A stretch of 64,000 bases of DNA, from assembly GCA_903932155.1 (NCBI GenBank), contig CAIZFH010000229.1, positions 30,272-94,271 of the forward strand. Reading direction: 5' to 3'. Source of the stretch: an uncultured Granulicella sp. (GTDB lineage: Bacteria > Acidobacteriota > Terriglobia > Terriglobales > Acidobacteriaceae). The notes beneath the pieces were generated by a model. It was given only the letters and a program-made list of their open reading frames with translations, was not told where the DNA came from and did no database searches. Below are positions 46,714 through 54,955 of the stretch, piece after piece; position 1 is the stretch's first letter, and every line of letters starts with the position of its first letter. A program made the position numbers and the translations under genes.

Positions 46714-46773
46714 CATGGGAGGCAGCAGACAGTTTGGAGATCGCACTTGCGACACTACAGGATACCTGAGAGC

Positions 46774-49374
46774 ATGGCTGGCATGATTGAGTTGAGTTTT
46801 TTGCCTCAGCATCGTCAGCATCGGACGCACATCCGACTGCTTGCCATGGGATTTGCATGGATGGTGTTCGCAGGCACACTCCTGGCGCAGAGCGGTGCGG
46901 TGCATCCTCTGTTCATCGACGCTTCGTCGCCCATGACCGATGCGCCCACACCCGCAAACTACACCTACATCTCCGCCGAGGCGCAATCTCCCGAAGGTCA
47001 TACCCTCGGCCTCAACACGCAGTACCTCACGCTCGACGGCAAGCCCTGGCTACCCGTCATGGGCGAGATACATTACTCCCGCGTGCCTGAGGCCGAGTGG
47101 GAAACAGAAATCCTGAAGATGAAGAGCGCAGGCGTGCAGATCATCGCCGCCTACATTATCTGGATTCACCATGAGGAGGTGGAGGGCCAGTGGGAGTGGA
47201 CCGGGCAGAAGGACCTGCGTCACTTCGTCCAGCTCTGCGCCAAACATGGAATGTACGTGGTGCCGCGCATCGGCCCGTGGTCGCACGCGGAAGTGCGCAA
47301 CGGAGGATTTCCAGACTGGCTGCTGGCCAAGACCACGCAGCAACGTTCGAACGATCCGGCATATCTGAGCTATGTCGATCTCTACTACAAGCAGATCGGC
47401 GAACAGTTGAAGGGCCTGATGTGGAGTGAAGGCGGCCCGGTGATCGGGATACAACTGGAGAATGAGTACAACAAGCGATGCGCCTTGTGCGGCACGCAGC
47501 ACATTCTGCGGTTGAAGCAGATGGCGCGTGATGCCGGCCTGCGTGTGCCGTTCTACACCGAAACGAGTTGGGACGGCGCGGCGGTGCCGAAGGGCGAAGT
47601 GCTGCCGGTGGATGGTGGCTACCCGGATGCGCCGTGGGACGCCTCCATCCAAAAGCTGCCGCCCAACGGGGTCTACACCTTCCGTCTGGGCCGCAGCGTT
47701 ACAGGCAACATGGGAGCAGTCGGCGGGCCGGTTCCCACTGGAAATGCCGCACGCCCTGCTCCGGATACGCCTTTTATCACCGCGGAGATGGGTGGCGGAA
47801 TGCAGGTGACCTACCATCGCCGGCCCATCATCACAGCCGACGACATCGCAGCCATGATGCCCGTAATGCTTGGCTCCGGTGTCAATCTCTACGGCAGCTA
47901 TATGTTTCATGGCGGCGAGAACCCCGACGGCAAGCTCACCACATTGCAGGAGTCGCTGGCTACTCACTACGACAACGACCTGCCTCAGAAGACCTATGAC
48001 TTCCAGGCACCAATCGGCGAGTTTGGCGACGAGCGCGAGAGCCTGCTCAAACTCAAGCTCTGGAACTATTTTCTCAACGACTTTGGTTCCGTACTTGCAC
48101 CCATGCAGCCGCGCCGCCCAGATATAGTTCCCTCCGGCCCAGACGATTTTTCTGTCCCTCGCGTCGCCGCCCGCACACAAGGCTCCAGCGGCTTCCTCTT
48201 CGTTAACAATCATGTGCGTGAGTACGCCATGCCCGCGCACGATAACTTCCAGGTCACCATCAAGCTTCCCGGCGACAAATCTGTAACCCTTCCCAGCAAG
48301 CCCATCACTCTCCCCGCCGACGCCTACTTCGTCTGGCCCTTCAACATGGACCTCAGCGGCCTCCACCTCCTCTTCGCCACCGCCCAACCGCTGGCTATCC
48401 TCGGCACCAAAGACGCCCCCATCTACGCCTTCGTCGCCCAGCCGGGCATCCCCGCCGAATTCGTCATCGATGACACCCCTGGCCTCAAACTCGATGACAA
48501 ATATGACGCACCGTGGAACATGGGGATCACGCGCAGCGGCGGTGTAATCAGACTCCGAGATACAGACACCAGAAACACCAAATTGAAAGGACGAATTCGC
48601 TTCGTCCTTCCCAACGGCAAGAAGATAACGGTGTTGTTACTCGAACAAAGAAGTGCAGAGGATACCTGGAAAATTCAAAGCGGCGGTGACACCGAACTTC
48701 TTTGGACTCCTCAACAAGCCTTCGTCGATGGCGATGTCGCAATGTTGCAGAATATAGACGAAAATGATGTTATCGCCGATCTCTTTCCGGGTAATGACAC
48801 GCTTGTCTCGCCAGATAAGCCAAGATCGGTTCTCCCATTGCCGGATGGCGGATACGCTTCCGATCCAGACCTAAAGCATGCCCACATAAAACTCACCGCC
48901 ACCCAAACCAAGCCCGCCGACTCCCCCGCCCCACTCCCCGCCGACTTCAAATCCTCCAGCCGTCCGCGCGTGGTAGCCGCCGCCCCCACCGAAGCCGACT
49001 GGTCCCGCGCCGCCACTTACTCCATCCCACTTCCTAAATCCGCGCTCGCCGACACGGCCACCGAACAGCACTTCCTCCGCATCACCTACACTGGCGATGT
49101 AGCCCGCATCTCCGCCAATGGTCACCTGCTGGACGACAACTTCGCCGACGGTCGCTCGTGGCTCATCGGCCTAGACCGGTTCACCTCGCAGATTGGGCCG
49201 AACCACGAGCTTCAACTATCCATCTACCCGCTGCGCAAAGACGCGCCCATATTCTTCGAGCCTGGCCATGAACCCAAACCCGCCGCTCCACCCGCCGCCA
49301 TCCAATCCGTCGAGCTTCTCACGCAGTACACACTGAGGCTCAAGCTGGAACCTCTTGCAGCGCAGAAGAAGTGA
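46774..49374 (+). CDS. Secreted beta-galactosidase, GH35
   Basis: Protein of about 866 residues. A Sec leader (IRLLAMGFAWMVFAGTLLAQ) is followed by the GH35 barrel: GEIHYSRVPEAEWETEILKMK, IIWIHHEEVEGQWEWTGQKDL, acid/base Glu231 in IQLENEYNK and nucleophile Glu338 in PFITAEMGGG (numbered from ATG 46774). The C-terminal half is beta-rich (galactose-binding-like sheets) and ends LRLKLEPLAAQKK. ATG 46774 gives a leader of normal length; a longer frame from 46666 crosses the palindromic promoter. It is divergent from CE15 and convergent with the GH106-like gene, 34 bases apart. Confidence 0.9.
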   Translation: MAGMIELSFLPQHRQHRTHIRLLAMGFAWMVFAGTLLAQSGAVHPLFIDASSPMTDAPTPANYTYISAEAQSPEGHTLGLNTQYLTLDGKPWLPVMGEIHYSRVPEAEWETEILKMKSAGVQIIAAYIIWIHHEEVEGQWEWTGQKDLRHFVQLCAKHGMYVVPRIGPWSHAEVRNGGFPDWLLAKTTQQRSNDPAYLSYVDLYYKQIGEQLKGLMWSEGGPVIGIQLENEYNKRCALCGTQHILRLKQMARDAGLRVPFYTETSWDGAAVPKGEVLPVDGGYPDAPWDASIQKLPPNGVYTFRLGRSVTGNMGAVGGPVPTGNAARPAPDTPFITAEMGGGMQVTYHRRPIITADDIAAMMPVMLGSGVNLYGSYMFHGGENPDGKLTTLQESLATHYDNDLPQKTYDFQAPIGEFGDERESLLKLKLWNYFLNDFGSVLAPMQPRRPDIVPSGPDDFSVPRVAARTQGSSGFLFVNNHVREYAMPAHDNFQVTIKLPGDKSVTLPSKPITLPADAYFVWPFNMDLSGLHLLFATAQPLAILGTKDAPIYAFVAQPGIPAEFVIDDTPGLKLDDKYDAPWNMGITRSGGVIRLRDTDTRNTKLKGRIRFVLPNGKKITVLLLEQRSAEDTWKIQSGGDTELLWTPQQAFVDGDVAMLQNIDENDVIADLFPGNDTLVSPDKPRSVLPLPDGGYASDPDLKHAHIKLTATQTKPADSPAPLPADFKSSSRPRVVAAAPTEADWSRAATYSIPLPKSALADTATEQHFLRITYTGDVARISANGHLLDDNFADGRSWLIGLDRFTSQIGPNHELQLSIYPLRKDAPIFFEPGHEPKPAAPPAAIQSVELLTQYTLRLKLEPLAAQKK

Positions 49375-49408
49375 TGCATCCTTATAAGCAAGCATCTCCT
49401 GCAGGCGG

Positions 49409-52165
49409 CTAGTAGGCCACCAACTTTACCGACCCCAGCAAGCCGGATGTTGCCGCCGTTACTGGGGCATTGAGTCCGCCGCCACCCACAGCGCCATAGA
49501 CCCTGGGAGCGGCAGGAGTTGTCGACGTTGCAGCGGCAGGCGGCGTGGCCGCTGGTCTGGCCTGGGCAACGTTGGCATACACCTCGATCTTCAGGTCGTT
49601 CGCGCCCGCCTTCAGCGCGCTGGTCACATCCCAGCGATAGGGCTGGAATGACCGCGCACCCACCTCTTTTCCGTTCAGCGTTACATGCGCGTAGTCGTGT
49701 ACATCGCCGATCTCCAGATAGACATGCTTCCCTTTGGGCGGGGCGGTTGCGGTGAATTGCATGCTGTAGGTGGCCGGGCCGGCAAATGTGGTCGAGCCCA
49801 ACTGCTCCCAGGGCTTGATCGGCGTGGTGATCTGCTTGCCGTTCAGGTCCAGCTTCCAGTCGCCACTCAGGTCCGCAAACGGTTCGCCGGATACAAACGA
49901 CGGCTCCGCAGCGGCAACTACCTTGGGCAGAGGCCCTACTACGATCACCTTCGCCTCATACGGCCCCAGGGCCAGCGGAACCCGCACTGCGTCTGTTCCA
50001 TCCGCCGTTGCTGCCGTCATGGGATGAATCTCGCCCGACATCAGGTCCCAGTCCTGCACAGCACCGTGTCCTGCAATGGTTGCCATGCGCGACTCTGCCT
50101 TAGTGCTCTCGTTGAAGAAGAAATACATGTCGCCGTCGGCGAATTTGCGGTGCGTATAGGTAAGTCTCTGAAACTCTGCATCCAGCTTCACGTCCGGCTT
50201 GGGCAGAGCTGCAAGCACGGCCGGCGTTATATCGCCCGACGACTCGATCAGCGTGGCGAAGCTCAGGTCTGGCTTCTCCTTCATATCCAGGAACGTCTTG
50301 TCCAGAACCAGGCTGGGCGCTTTGCCCACAAAGATCACCTTGCCGCCCTGCTTCGCAAATGCCTGCAAGCGCACGAGGCCGGTGCGCGTAATCACGGTCA
50401 TCGATGGAAACACGATCGCCTTATACACCTGGCCGCTCAGGTTCTTGAAGCCGCCATCCTCGATGCTTGCCACGGAACTCAACGACTGCTCGTCGAAGTA
50501 GTCCCAGTCCACCTGGTGCTCGAACAACTGCCATCCCAGCTTGGTGGTACTGTGGTCTGCCTCGGTCGCGTCTGTACCGCCCATCCATACAGTGTGGCTT
50601 GGCCGGTACAGGCCTACCTGCGCGGCGGGTCGGCCAATCGCCATCAGATAGCCTCCGCGGTTGGCATACCACAAAGTCTGCGATGAATCCGGCGGGACGG
50701 CTCCGGATGCCGGGCCTAATCCCCCCTCGCCGCTGAAGGCACGCAGACCATTAACACGAACCTCCAGTGCGTTCACGCCGCGCACCAGTTGGAAGTTCAT
50801 CTGATACTTGCCATCGACGCCGGAACCGCCGCCCTCTTCCGACCAGGACTTGGGTTTGCCGAAGAGATGCGCCGCCGAACTGGCCAGCTTGGGGAAGTTG
50901 TTGTTGGTGCTCCAGGTGCCGTCTGCCCGATGCACCGCGTTCGGCACCAACTGGCTCAGGTTGTCGATGCCCGGAACCTGCACATAGCGTTCGTCGCGGA
51001 AGAACTCGCCTTCCCCACGCTCCAGTCCGATCATGTTCTCTTCATCCACCAGGTGGACCAGGTACTCGACGTTATATTTCTTGGCCCAATTGGCCTGCTC
51101 GCCGAAGAACGAGTCCTTGAAGATGCCGCTCCACACGTCGGAATAGTCAGCATTCGCTCGCACAGACTGCGGCGTGGACTGACGGTTGAGCCACTGGGGA
51201 ATATACGGCGTCACATCGTAGCCCTTCTGCGCCTTGAACTGATCCAGAATTGTTGGTGTCCAGGGAATACTGCCGTATGCGGGCTCATCGCCAAAGAAGC
51301 CAAGAATGGTCTTGCCGAACTGGTCGCCCACCGCTCCCCGATAGGTCTCATGCACGATGGACAGGAACGTGTCGGTGGCTTTCGGGTCCAGGTAATCGAT
51401 CAGCGAGTAGGTGCCATCCTTGGCCCGCGATCCGTCCGCGCGGTTGAAGTTGCGCGTGGGTGAGCTGATGTAAGCGTGCCTCATAATCGTTACCTGCCAT
51501 GACATGCGCGGCTCATTGGGCGTTGTGCCCTCATTCGGTGTAAGCCACTTGAGCTGACCATTGGCTGGCACAGGAACCGATACCACCTGCTTGACCACTC
51601 CGGTCTGGTCCGTCTCCGTTGCCCATATCGCCATGGTGGCTGCGGGCACCGGCATATCCAGCGTCTCGCCCGGCGAGACATGGACCGTGATGTCCGCCAC
51701 AATCACCTGCATTCCAAGCTGCGGGTAGCGCTCCGTGATGTAGCCGCCCGCGAAGCCGCTCGGGTAGTCGCTCTCATCCTGGATCCACATTCTCATGTTG
51801 CGCTTGGCCAACTCGGCCACGGTGAACTTCACCTGGTCCATGTGACCTGGCGAGAGGTACGCCGGTTCGCCCGGCGCGCGCCGTCCAGGCGAGAGATTAA
51901 TGATGAACATCCCATTGGCCGACATGCGGTCCAAATCCGTGACAATCCTCTTCCTGACGTCCGCCGGGTCCGCGCCGTTCCAACTGGTAAACGCTGTGAT
52001 CGCACCATACTCATGCGGAGGAGACTTGAAGTTTGCCGCTACCTCGCCGGTGGAGGGCACGGTAATCTCCTGCCACGGACGTGGCGACTGCGCCTGGGCC
52101 AGCGAACCAGTGGCCAACAGTGGGAACATGAGTGAGAAGAGAAAAACCCTGAGGGCAGCCTTCAT
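49409..52165 (-). CDS. Secreted GH106-like glycoside hydrolase
   Basis: About 918 residues. Sec leader KAALRVFLFSLMFPLLATGSLAQAQ. The N-terminal barrel reads FKSPPHEYGAITAFTSWNGAD, FIINLSPGRRAPGEPAYLSPGHMD and MWIQDESDYPSGFAGGY, related in layout to GH106-type rhamnosidases; FFGDEPAYG and VDEEN are possible catalytic acids. The C-terminal sandwich (VYLEIGDVHDYAHVTLNGKEVG; SGLLGSVKLVAY) resembles that of the GH106 gene at 41.7-45.2 kb. The last linker is Ala/Pro/Thr-rich. ATG 52165 has GGAG eight bases upstream; the longer frame to 52282 is not supported. Assignment to GH106 proper is uncertain. Confidence 0.72.
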   Translation of the reverse strand: MKAALRVFLFSLMFPLLATGSLAQAQSPRPWQEITVPSTGEVAANFKSPPHEYGAITAFTSWNGADPADVRKRIVTDLDRMSANGMFIINLSPGRRAPGEPAYLSPGHMDQVKFTVAELAKRNMRMWIQDESDYPSGFAGGYITERYPQLGMQVIVADITVHVSPGETLDMPVPAATMAIWATETDQTGVVKQVVSVPVPANGQLKWLTPNEGTTPNEPRMSWQVTIMRHAYISSPTRNFNRADGSRAKDGTYSLIDYLDPKATDTFLSIVHETYRGAVGDQFGKTILGFFGDEPAYGSIPWTPTILDQFKAQKGYDVTPYIPQWLNRQSTPQSVRANADYSDVWSGIFKDSFFGEQANWAKKYNVEYLVHLVDEENMIGLERGEGEFFRDERYVQVPGIDNLSQLVPNAVHRADGTWSTNNNFPKLASSAAHLFGKPKSWSEEGGGSGVDGKYQMNFQLVRGVNALEVRVNGLRAFSGEGGLGPASGAVPPDSSQTLWYANRGGYLMAIGRPAAQVGLYRPSHTVWMGGTDATEADHSTTKLGWQLFEHQVDWDYFDEQSLSSVASIEDGGFKNLSGQVYKAIVFPSMTVITRTGLVRLQAFAKQGGKVIFVGKAPSLVLDKTFLDMKEKPDLSFATLIESSGDITPAVLAALPKPDVKLDAEFQRLTYTHRKFADGDMYFFFNESTKAESRMATIAGHGAVQDWDLMSGEIHPMTAATADGTDAVRVPLALGPYEAKVIVVGPLPKVVAAAEPSFVSGEPFADLSGDWKLDLNGKQITTPIKPWEQLGSTTFAGPATYSMQFTATAPPKGKHVYLEIGDVHDYAHVTLNGKEVGARSFQPYRWDVTSALKAGANDLKIEVYANVAQARPAATPPAAATSTTPAAPRVYGAVGGGGLNAPVTAATSGLLGSVKLVAY

Positions 52166-52347
52166 GGCATCGACTCCGAATGGCAGAATTGCGTTCGACC
52201 CGGAGTATACTGACTCGCTGTTGCAAGGTGCAATTAGCCACATCCGGCAGTCATGCGCGTCCCATCCACCGGATTGATACACTCAGGAGCTATGTCAGGG
52301 ACTCCGCGGACTCAAAGCCATCATGCGCTCCTAATGGCATCGCAAGG

Positions 52348-52656
52348 ATGGAAATGCTCATGAAAATGTGTCTGCCGTTGGCCATGCTGTTGCTGGGCGT
52401 CTCCACCTTCGCTTCAGCCGTGTCCGTCTTTACCACGCGATTGGACGACCCTAAGGCGGTCTATTTCTCGGCGCGGGAGTTCGGCGTGGCGGGGCCCACC
52501 CTTTACCCGTCGATAAAGGTCGGGTGCCCCATCCTTCGCGTTCTTTGCGAAGGGTGGGAGACCACGAGCCTACGCCCATCCGCTTTATGCGATCTAAACT
52601 CGCTTCGTCATCTCGACGCCGCCGCCGGGGCCTCACATCTCGCTCTTGAGATATGA
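52348..52656 (+). pseudogene. Truncated pectate-lyase-like gene start cut off by a repeat
   Basis: AAGGA precedes ATG codons at 52348 and 52354. The frame encodes a Sec leader (CLPLAMLLLGVSTFASA) and then VFTTRLDDPKAVYFSAREFGV. This is the start pattern of acidobacterial pectate-lyase-superfamily or GH28-like beta-helix proteins (TTRPDDPKAVY..A..FGVxGDG type). Right after this the frame enters a family-A repeat (52522-52558) and runs on as nonsense to 52656. No remainder of the enzyme is seen downstream. Confidence 0.6.
52522..52558 (+). repeat. Family-A hairpin inside the truncated gene
   Basis: GGGTGCCCCATCCTTCGCG, loop TTCTT, and GCGAAGGGTGGG. A second imperfect hairpin built from CCACCCTTTA and TAAAGG immediately precedes it at about 52497-52524. 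Confidence 0.85.
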
Positions 52657-52713
52657 GTTCTGACCTCAACCTACCACCGCATTTTTCTTTCCCAATAAAC
52701 CTCAGCAAAATCG

Positions 52714-52990
52714 CTTGTCAAGCCCCTTATCTCCGAAAAATCCCCCTAACTCACTCCCTATCAGCTACTTCCCTCCGAAAAATACTTGGCATAGTAGTTT
52801 CCCTCTAACTCATATAATTAAAACAGGACCAACAATACGAAAAGCTCGGTCACCAGCCGGGCCATCGCATTTAACAGCGAAGGAGTGACGCAGAGTCGTA
52901 TACCCCGGGGGCATATGCCGTATACCACCGGTACATATACTTTTCTCTTTGTCTTGAATACTTTGCGACATGTGGGGGGAGGGGGGGTAC
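52714..52990 (+). repeat. Family-B leader repeat, copy 3, upstream of an aldehyde dehydrogenase gene
   Basis: CTTGTCAAGCCCC, then AAATACTTGGCATAGTAGTT (from 52780), ATATAATTAAA, tandem GTATACC-type sites (TATACCACCGGTACATA from 52921), ACTTTTCTCTTTG, TTGAATACTTTGC and a G-run GGGGGGAGGGGGGG at 52974-52987. It ends about 60 bases before the aldehyde dehydrogenase start and points towards it. With the pseudogene and the family-A copy, this accounts for the 52283-53048 gap. Confidence 0.85.
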
Positions 52991-53048
52991 GAACGAATTG
53001 AGCGAGATGCAGAACCTCTCTTGATAAGCTTGCCTCTGAGTCAATCTC

Positions 53049-54431
53049 ATGCCCATCCAATCCATCAATCCCGCAAGCGGTGTTCTGCTGCGCAGCTTCA
53101 CGCCGCTCACAGACGAGGAGTTACAGCAAAAGATCGCTCTCGCCCACGACGCATTCACCCATTCCGCGGAACTGCCGCTCCCGCATCGCGAACTGTGTAT
53201 GCGCAAGCTCGCGCACCTGTTGGAAGAGGAAGCCGCGGAACTCGCGGCGCTCATCACCTCCGAAATGGGCAAGCCCATCACTCAGGCGCGTGCAGAGATC
53301 GCCAAATGCGCCGCCGTCTGCCGCTACTACGCCGATAACGCAGCCCGCATCCTTGCGCCGGAGCCGATCGACGCCGCATCCATCGACGCATCCGTGCGCT
53401 GGGACCCGCTCGGAGTCGTGCTCGCCGTCATGCCCTGGAATTTCCCCTTCTGGCAGGTCTTCCGCTTTCTCGCGCCCGCTCTCATGGCAGGTAACGTCGG
53501 CCTGCTCAAGCACGCCTCCAACGTCCCGCAGTGCGCTCTTGCCATCGATACCCTGGTGCGCCGCGCAGGCTTTCCCCGCGGCTGCTTCCAAACCCTGCTC
53601 ATCGAAGCGAGCCAGGTGGAGGCGGTGCTTGCAGATGAGCGCATCGCCGCCGTCACCGTCACGGGAAGCGAGTCCGCCGGTCGCGCCATCGCAGCTCAGG
53701 CCGGATGGCTCATCAAAAAATCCGTCCTCGAACTGGGCGGCAGCGATCCCTTTATCGTTATGCCCTCGGCATCGCTCGACGCCGCCGTCACAGCTGCCGT
53801 CGAGGCCCGCTGCATCAACAGCGGCCAGTCATGCATTGCCGCCAAGCGCTTCCTCATCGAAGACTCCATCTATAACGACTTCGAGTCCCGCTTCGTCGCC
53901 GCCATGGACGCCATGAAGGTCGGCGACCCCGCACTCGAAGACACCCGGATCGGTCCGCTCGCCACCGCCGCACAGATCGAGGAAATTCACCAGCAGGTAC
54001 AGGCTGCACTCCACGCAGGCGCCTGTGTCCTCACCGGCGGAGAACGCATGCTCGGCAGGGGGTTCTACTACGAGCCCACCGTACTCGCAGGTGTGCCCCG
54101 CACCTCCCAGGTCTACCGTCAGGAGATCTTCGGCCCCGTCGCAATGCTCTTTCGCGTAGCAGACATCGACGAAGCCATCGCCGTCGCCAACGACACCCCC
54201 TTCGGCCTCGCTGCCTCCATCTGGACGCGTAACCGCGCTGAACAAGCGCGCTTCGCCGCCGAGCTGCAATGCGGTGCCGTCTTCTTCAACACGCAGTCAG
54301 CCAGCGATCCGCGCATTCCCTTCGGAGGCATCAAGCGATCCGGCTACGGGCGCGAACTCTCCGCCGCCGGTATGCGCGAGTTCCTCAACGCCAAGACCGT
54401 CGTAATCGCCCAGCCGAAACCCGCGCCATAA
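53049..54431 (+). CDS. NAD(P)-dependent aldehyde dehydrogenase, succinate-semialdehyde type
   Basis: Cytoplasmic enzyme of 460 residues oxidising an aldehyde to an acid. Catalytic Cys262 ([11 protein letters not shown]), Glu228 ([10 protein letters not shown]) and Asn131 (MPWNFPFWQ) are present, and [15 protein letters not shown] closes the family pattern. The short N-terminus ([20 protein letters not shown]) and [17 protein letters not shown] segment fit the Sad/GabD group that oxidises succinate semialdehyde in GABA breakdown. No gabT is nearby. The start follows a family-B leader; no strong ribosome binding site is seen. It is tail-to-tail with ndk with a two-base gap. Confidence 0.88.
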   Translation: MPIQSINPASGVLLRSFTPLTDEELQQKIALAHDAFTHSAELPLPHRELCMRKLAHLLEEEAAELAALITSEMGKPITQARAEIAKCAAVCRYYADNAARILAPEPIDAASIDASVRWDPLGVVLAVMPWNFPFWQVFRFLAPALMAGNVGLLKHASNVPQCALAIDTLVRRAGFPRGCFQTLLIEASQVEAVLADERIAAVTVTGSESAGRAIAAQAGWLIKKSVLELGGSDPFIVMPSASLDAAVTAAVEARCINSGQSCIAAKRFLIEDSIYNDFESRFVAAMDAMKVGDPALEDTRIGPLATAAQIEEIHQQVQAALHAGACVLTGGERMLGRGFYYEPTVLAGVPRTSQVYRQEIFGPVAMLFRVADIDEAIAVANDTPFGLAASIWTRNRAEQARFAAELQCGAVFFNTQSASDPRIPFGGIKRSGYGRELSAAGMREFLNAKTVVIAQPKPAP

Positions 54432-54433
54432 AA

Positions 54434-54850
54434 CTATTTCAGCTCGATCCCCGCGAAGAAGTAGCCAATCTCAAACGCCGCCGTATCCTCCGCGTCCGAG
54501 CCGTGGATCGCATTCTCCCCAATCGACTCCGCATACTTCTTGCGGATCGTTCCCGCTTCCGCCTTCGCCGGATCGGTCGCCCCCATCAGCTTGCGCAGAT
54601 CGGCAATCGCATTCTCCTTCTCCAGCACCATGGGAAAGATCGGCCCTGAACTCATGAACTCCGTCAGCCCTGCAAAAAATGGCCGCGCCGCATGCACCGC
54701 ATAGAATCCTTCGGCCTGGGCCTTGGAAATCGATATCCGTTTGATGGCCACAATCTTGAATCCCGCCGCTGCGATATCGGCCAGAATCGCCGCCGTATGC
54801 CCCTTGCCCACCGCGTCCGGCTTGATGATGCTGAATGTTCTCTGTGACAA
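54434..54850 (-). CDS. ndk: Nucleoside diphosphate kinase
   Basis: Balances nucleoside triphosphate pools by phosphate transfer through an active-site histidine. The 138-residue protein has [14 protein letters not shown] at the start, the [11 protein letters not shown] segment, and catalytic His116 in [20 protein letters not shown]. The start is a TTG at 54850, with AGGAG six or seven bases upstream; this aligns with the normal family N-terminus, whereas the ATG at 54898 adds 16 unrelated residues. It converges on the aldehyde dehydrogenase gene. Confidence 0.93.
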   Translation of the reverse strand: MSQRTFSIIKPDAVGKGHTAAILADIAAAGFKIVAIKRISISKAQAEGFYAVHAARPFFAGLTEFMSSGPIFPMVLEKENAIADLRKLMGATDPAKAEAGTIRKKYAESIGENAIHGSDAEDTAAFEIGYFFAGIELK

Positions 54851-54908
54851 AATTCTTCTCCTAAGCGCAAAATATACGCTGCCTTCAGTGTAAAGCACCT
54901 GAGTCGCC

Positions 54909-54946
54909 GCAAAAGTCAGCCTGCATCTGGTTCGCCGAATGTGCCG
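54909..54946 (+). pseudogene. Remnant copy of the 5' end of the small membrane protein gene
   Basis: These 38 bases match 57550-57587 at 33 positions and encode [12 protein letters not shown] against KSAWIWFVGCAV in the intact gene. They lack a start codon and run into the 3' end of the opposite gene. The two copies flank the 807-residue synthase-like gene as direct repeats. Confidence 0.7.
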
Positions 54947-54955
54947 CCCCCGGCT

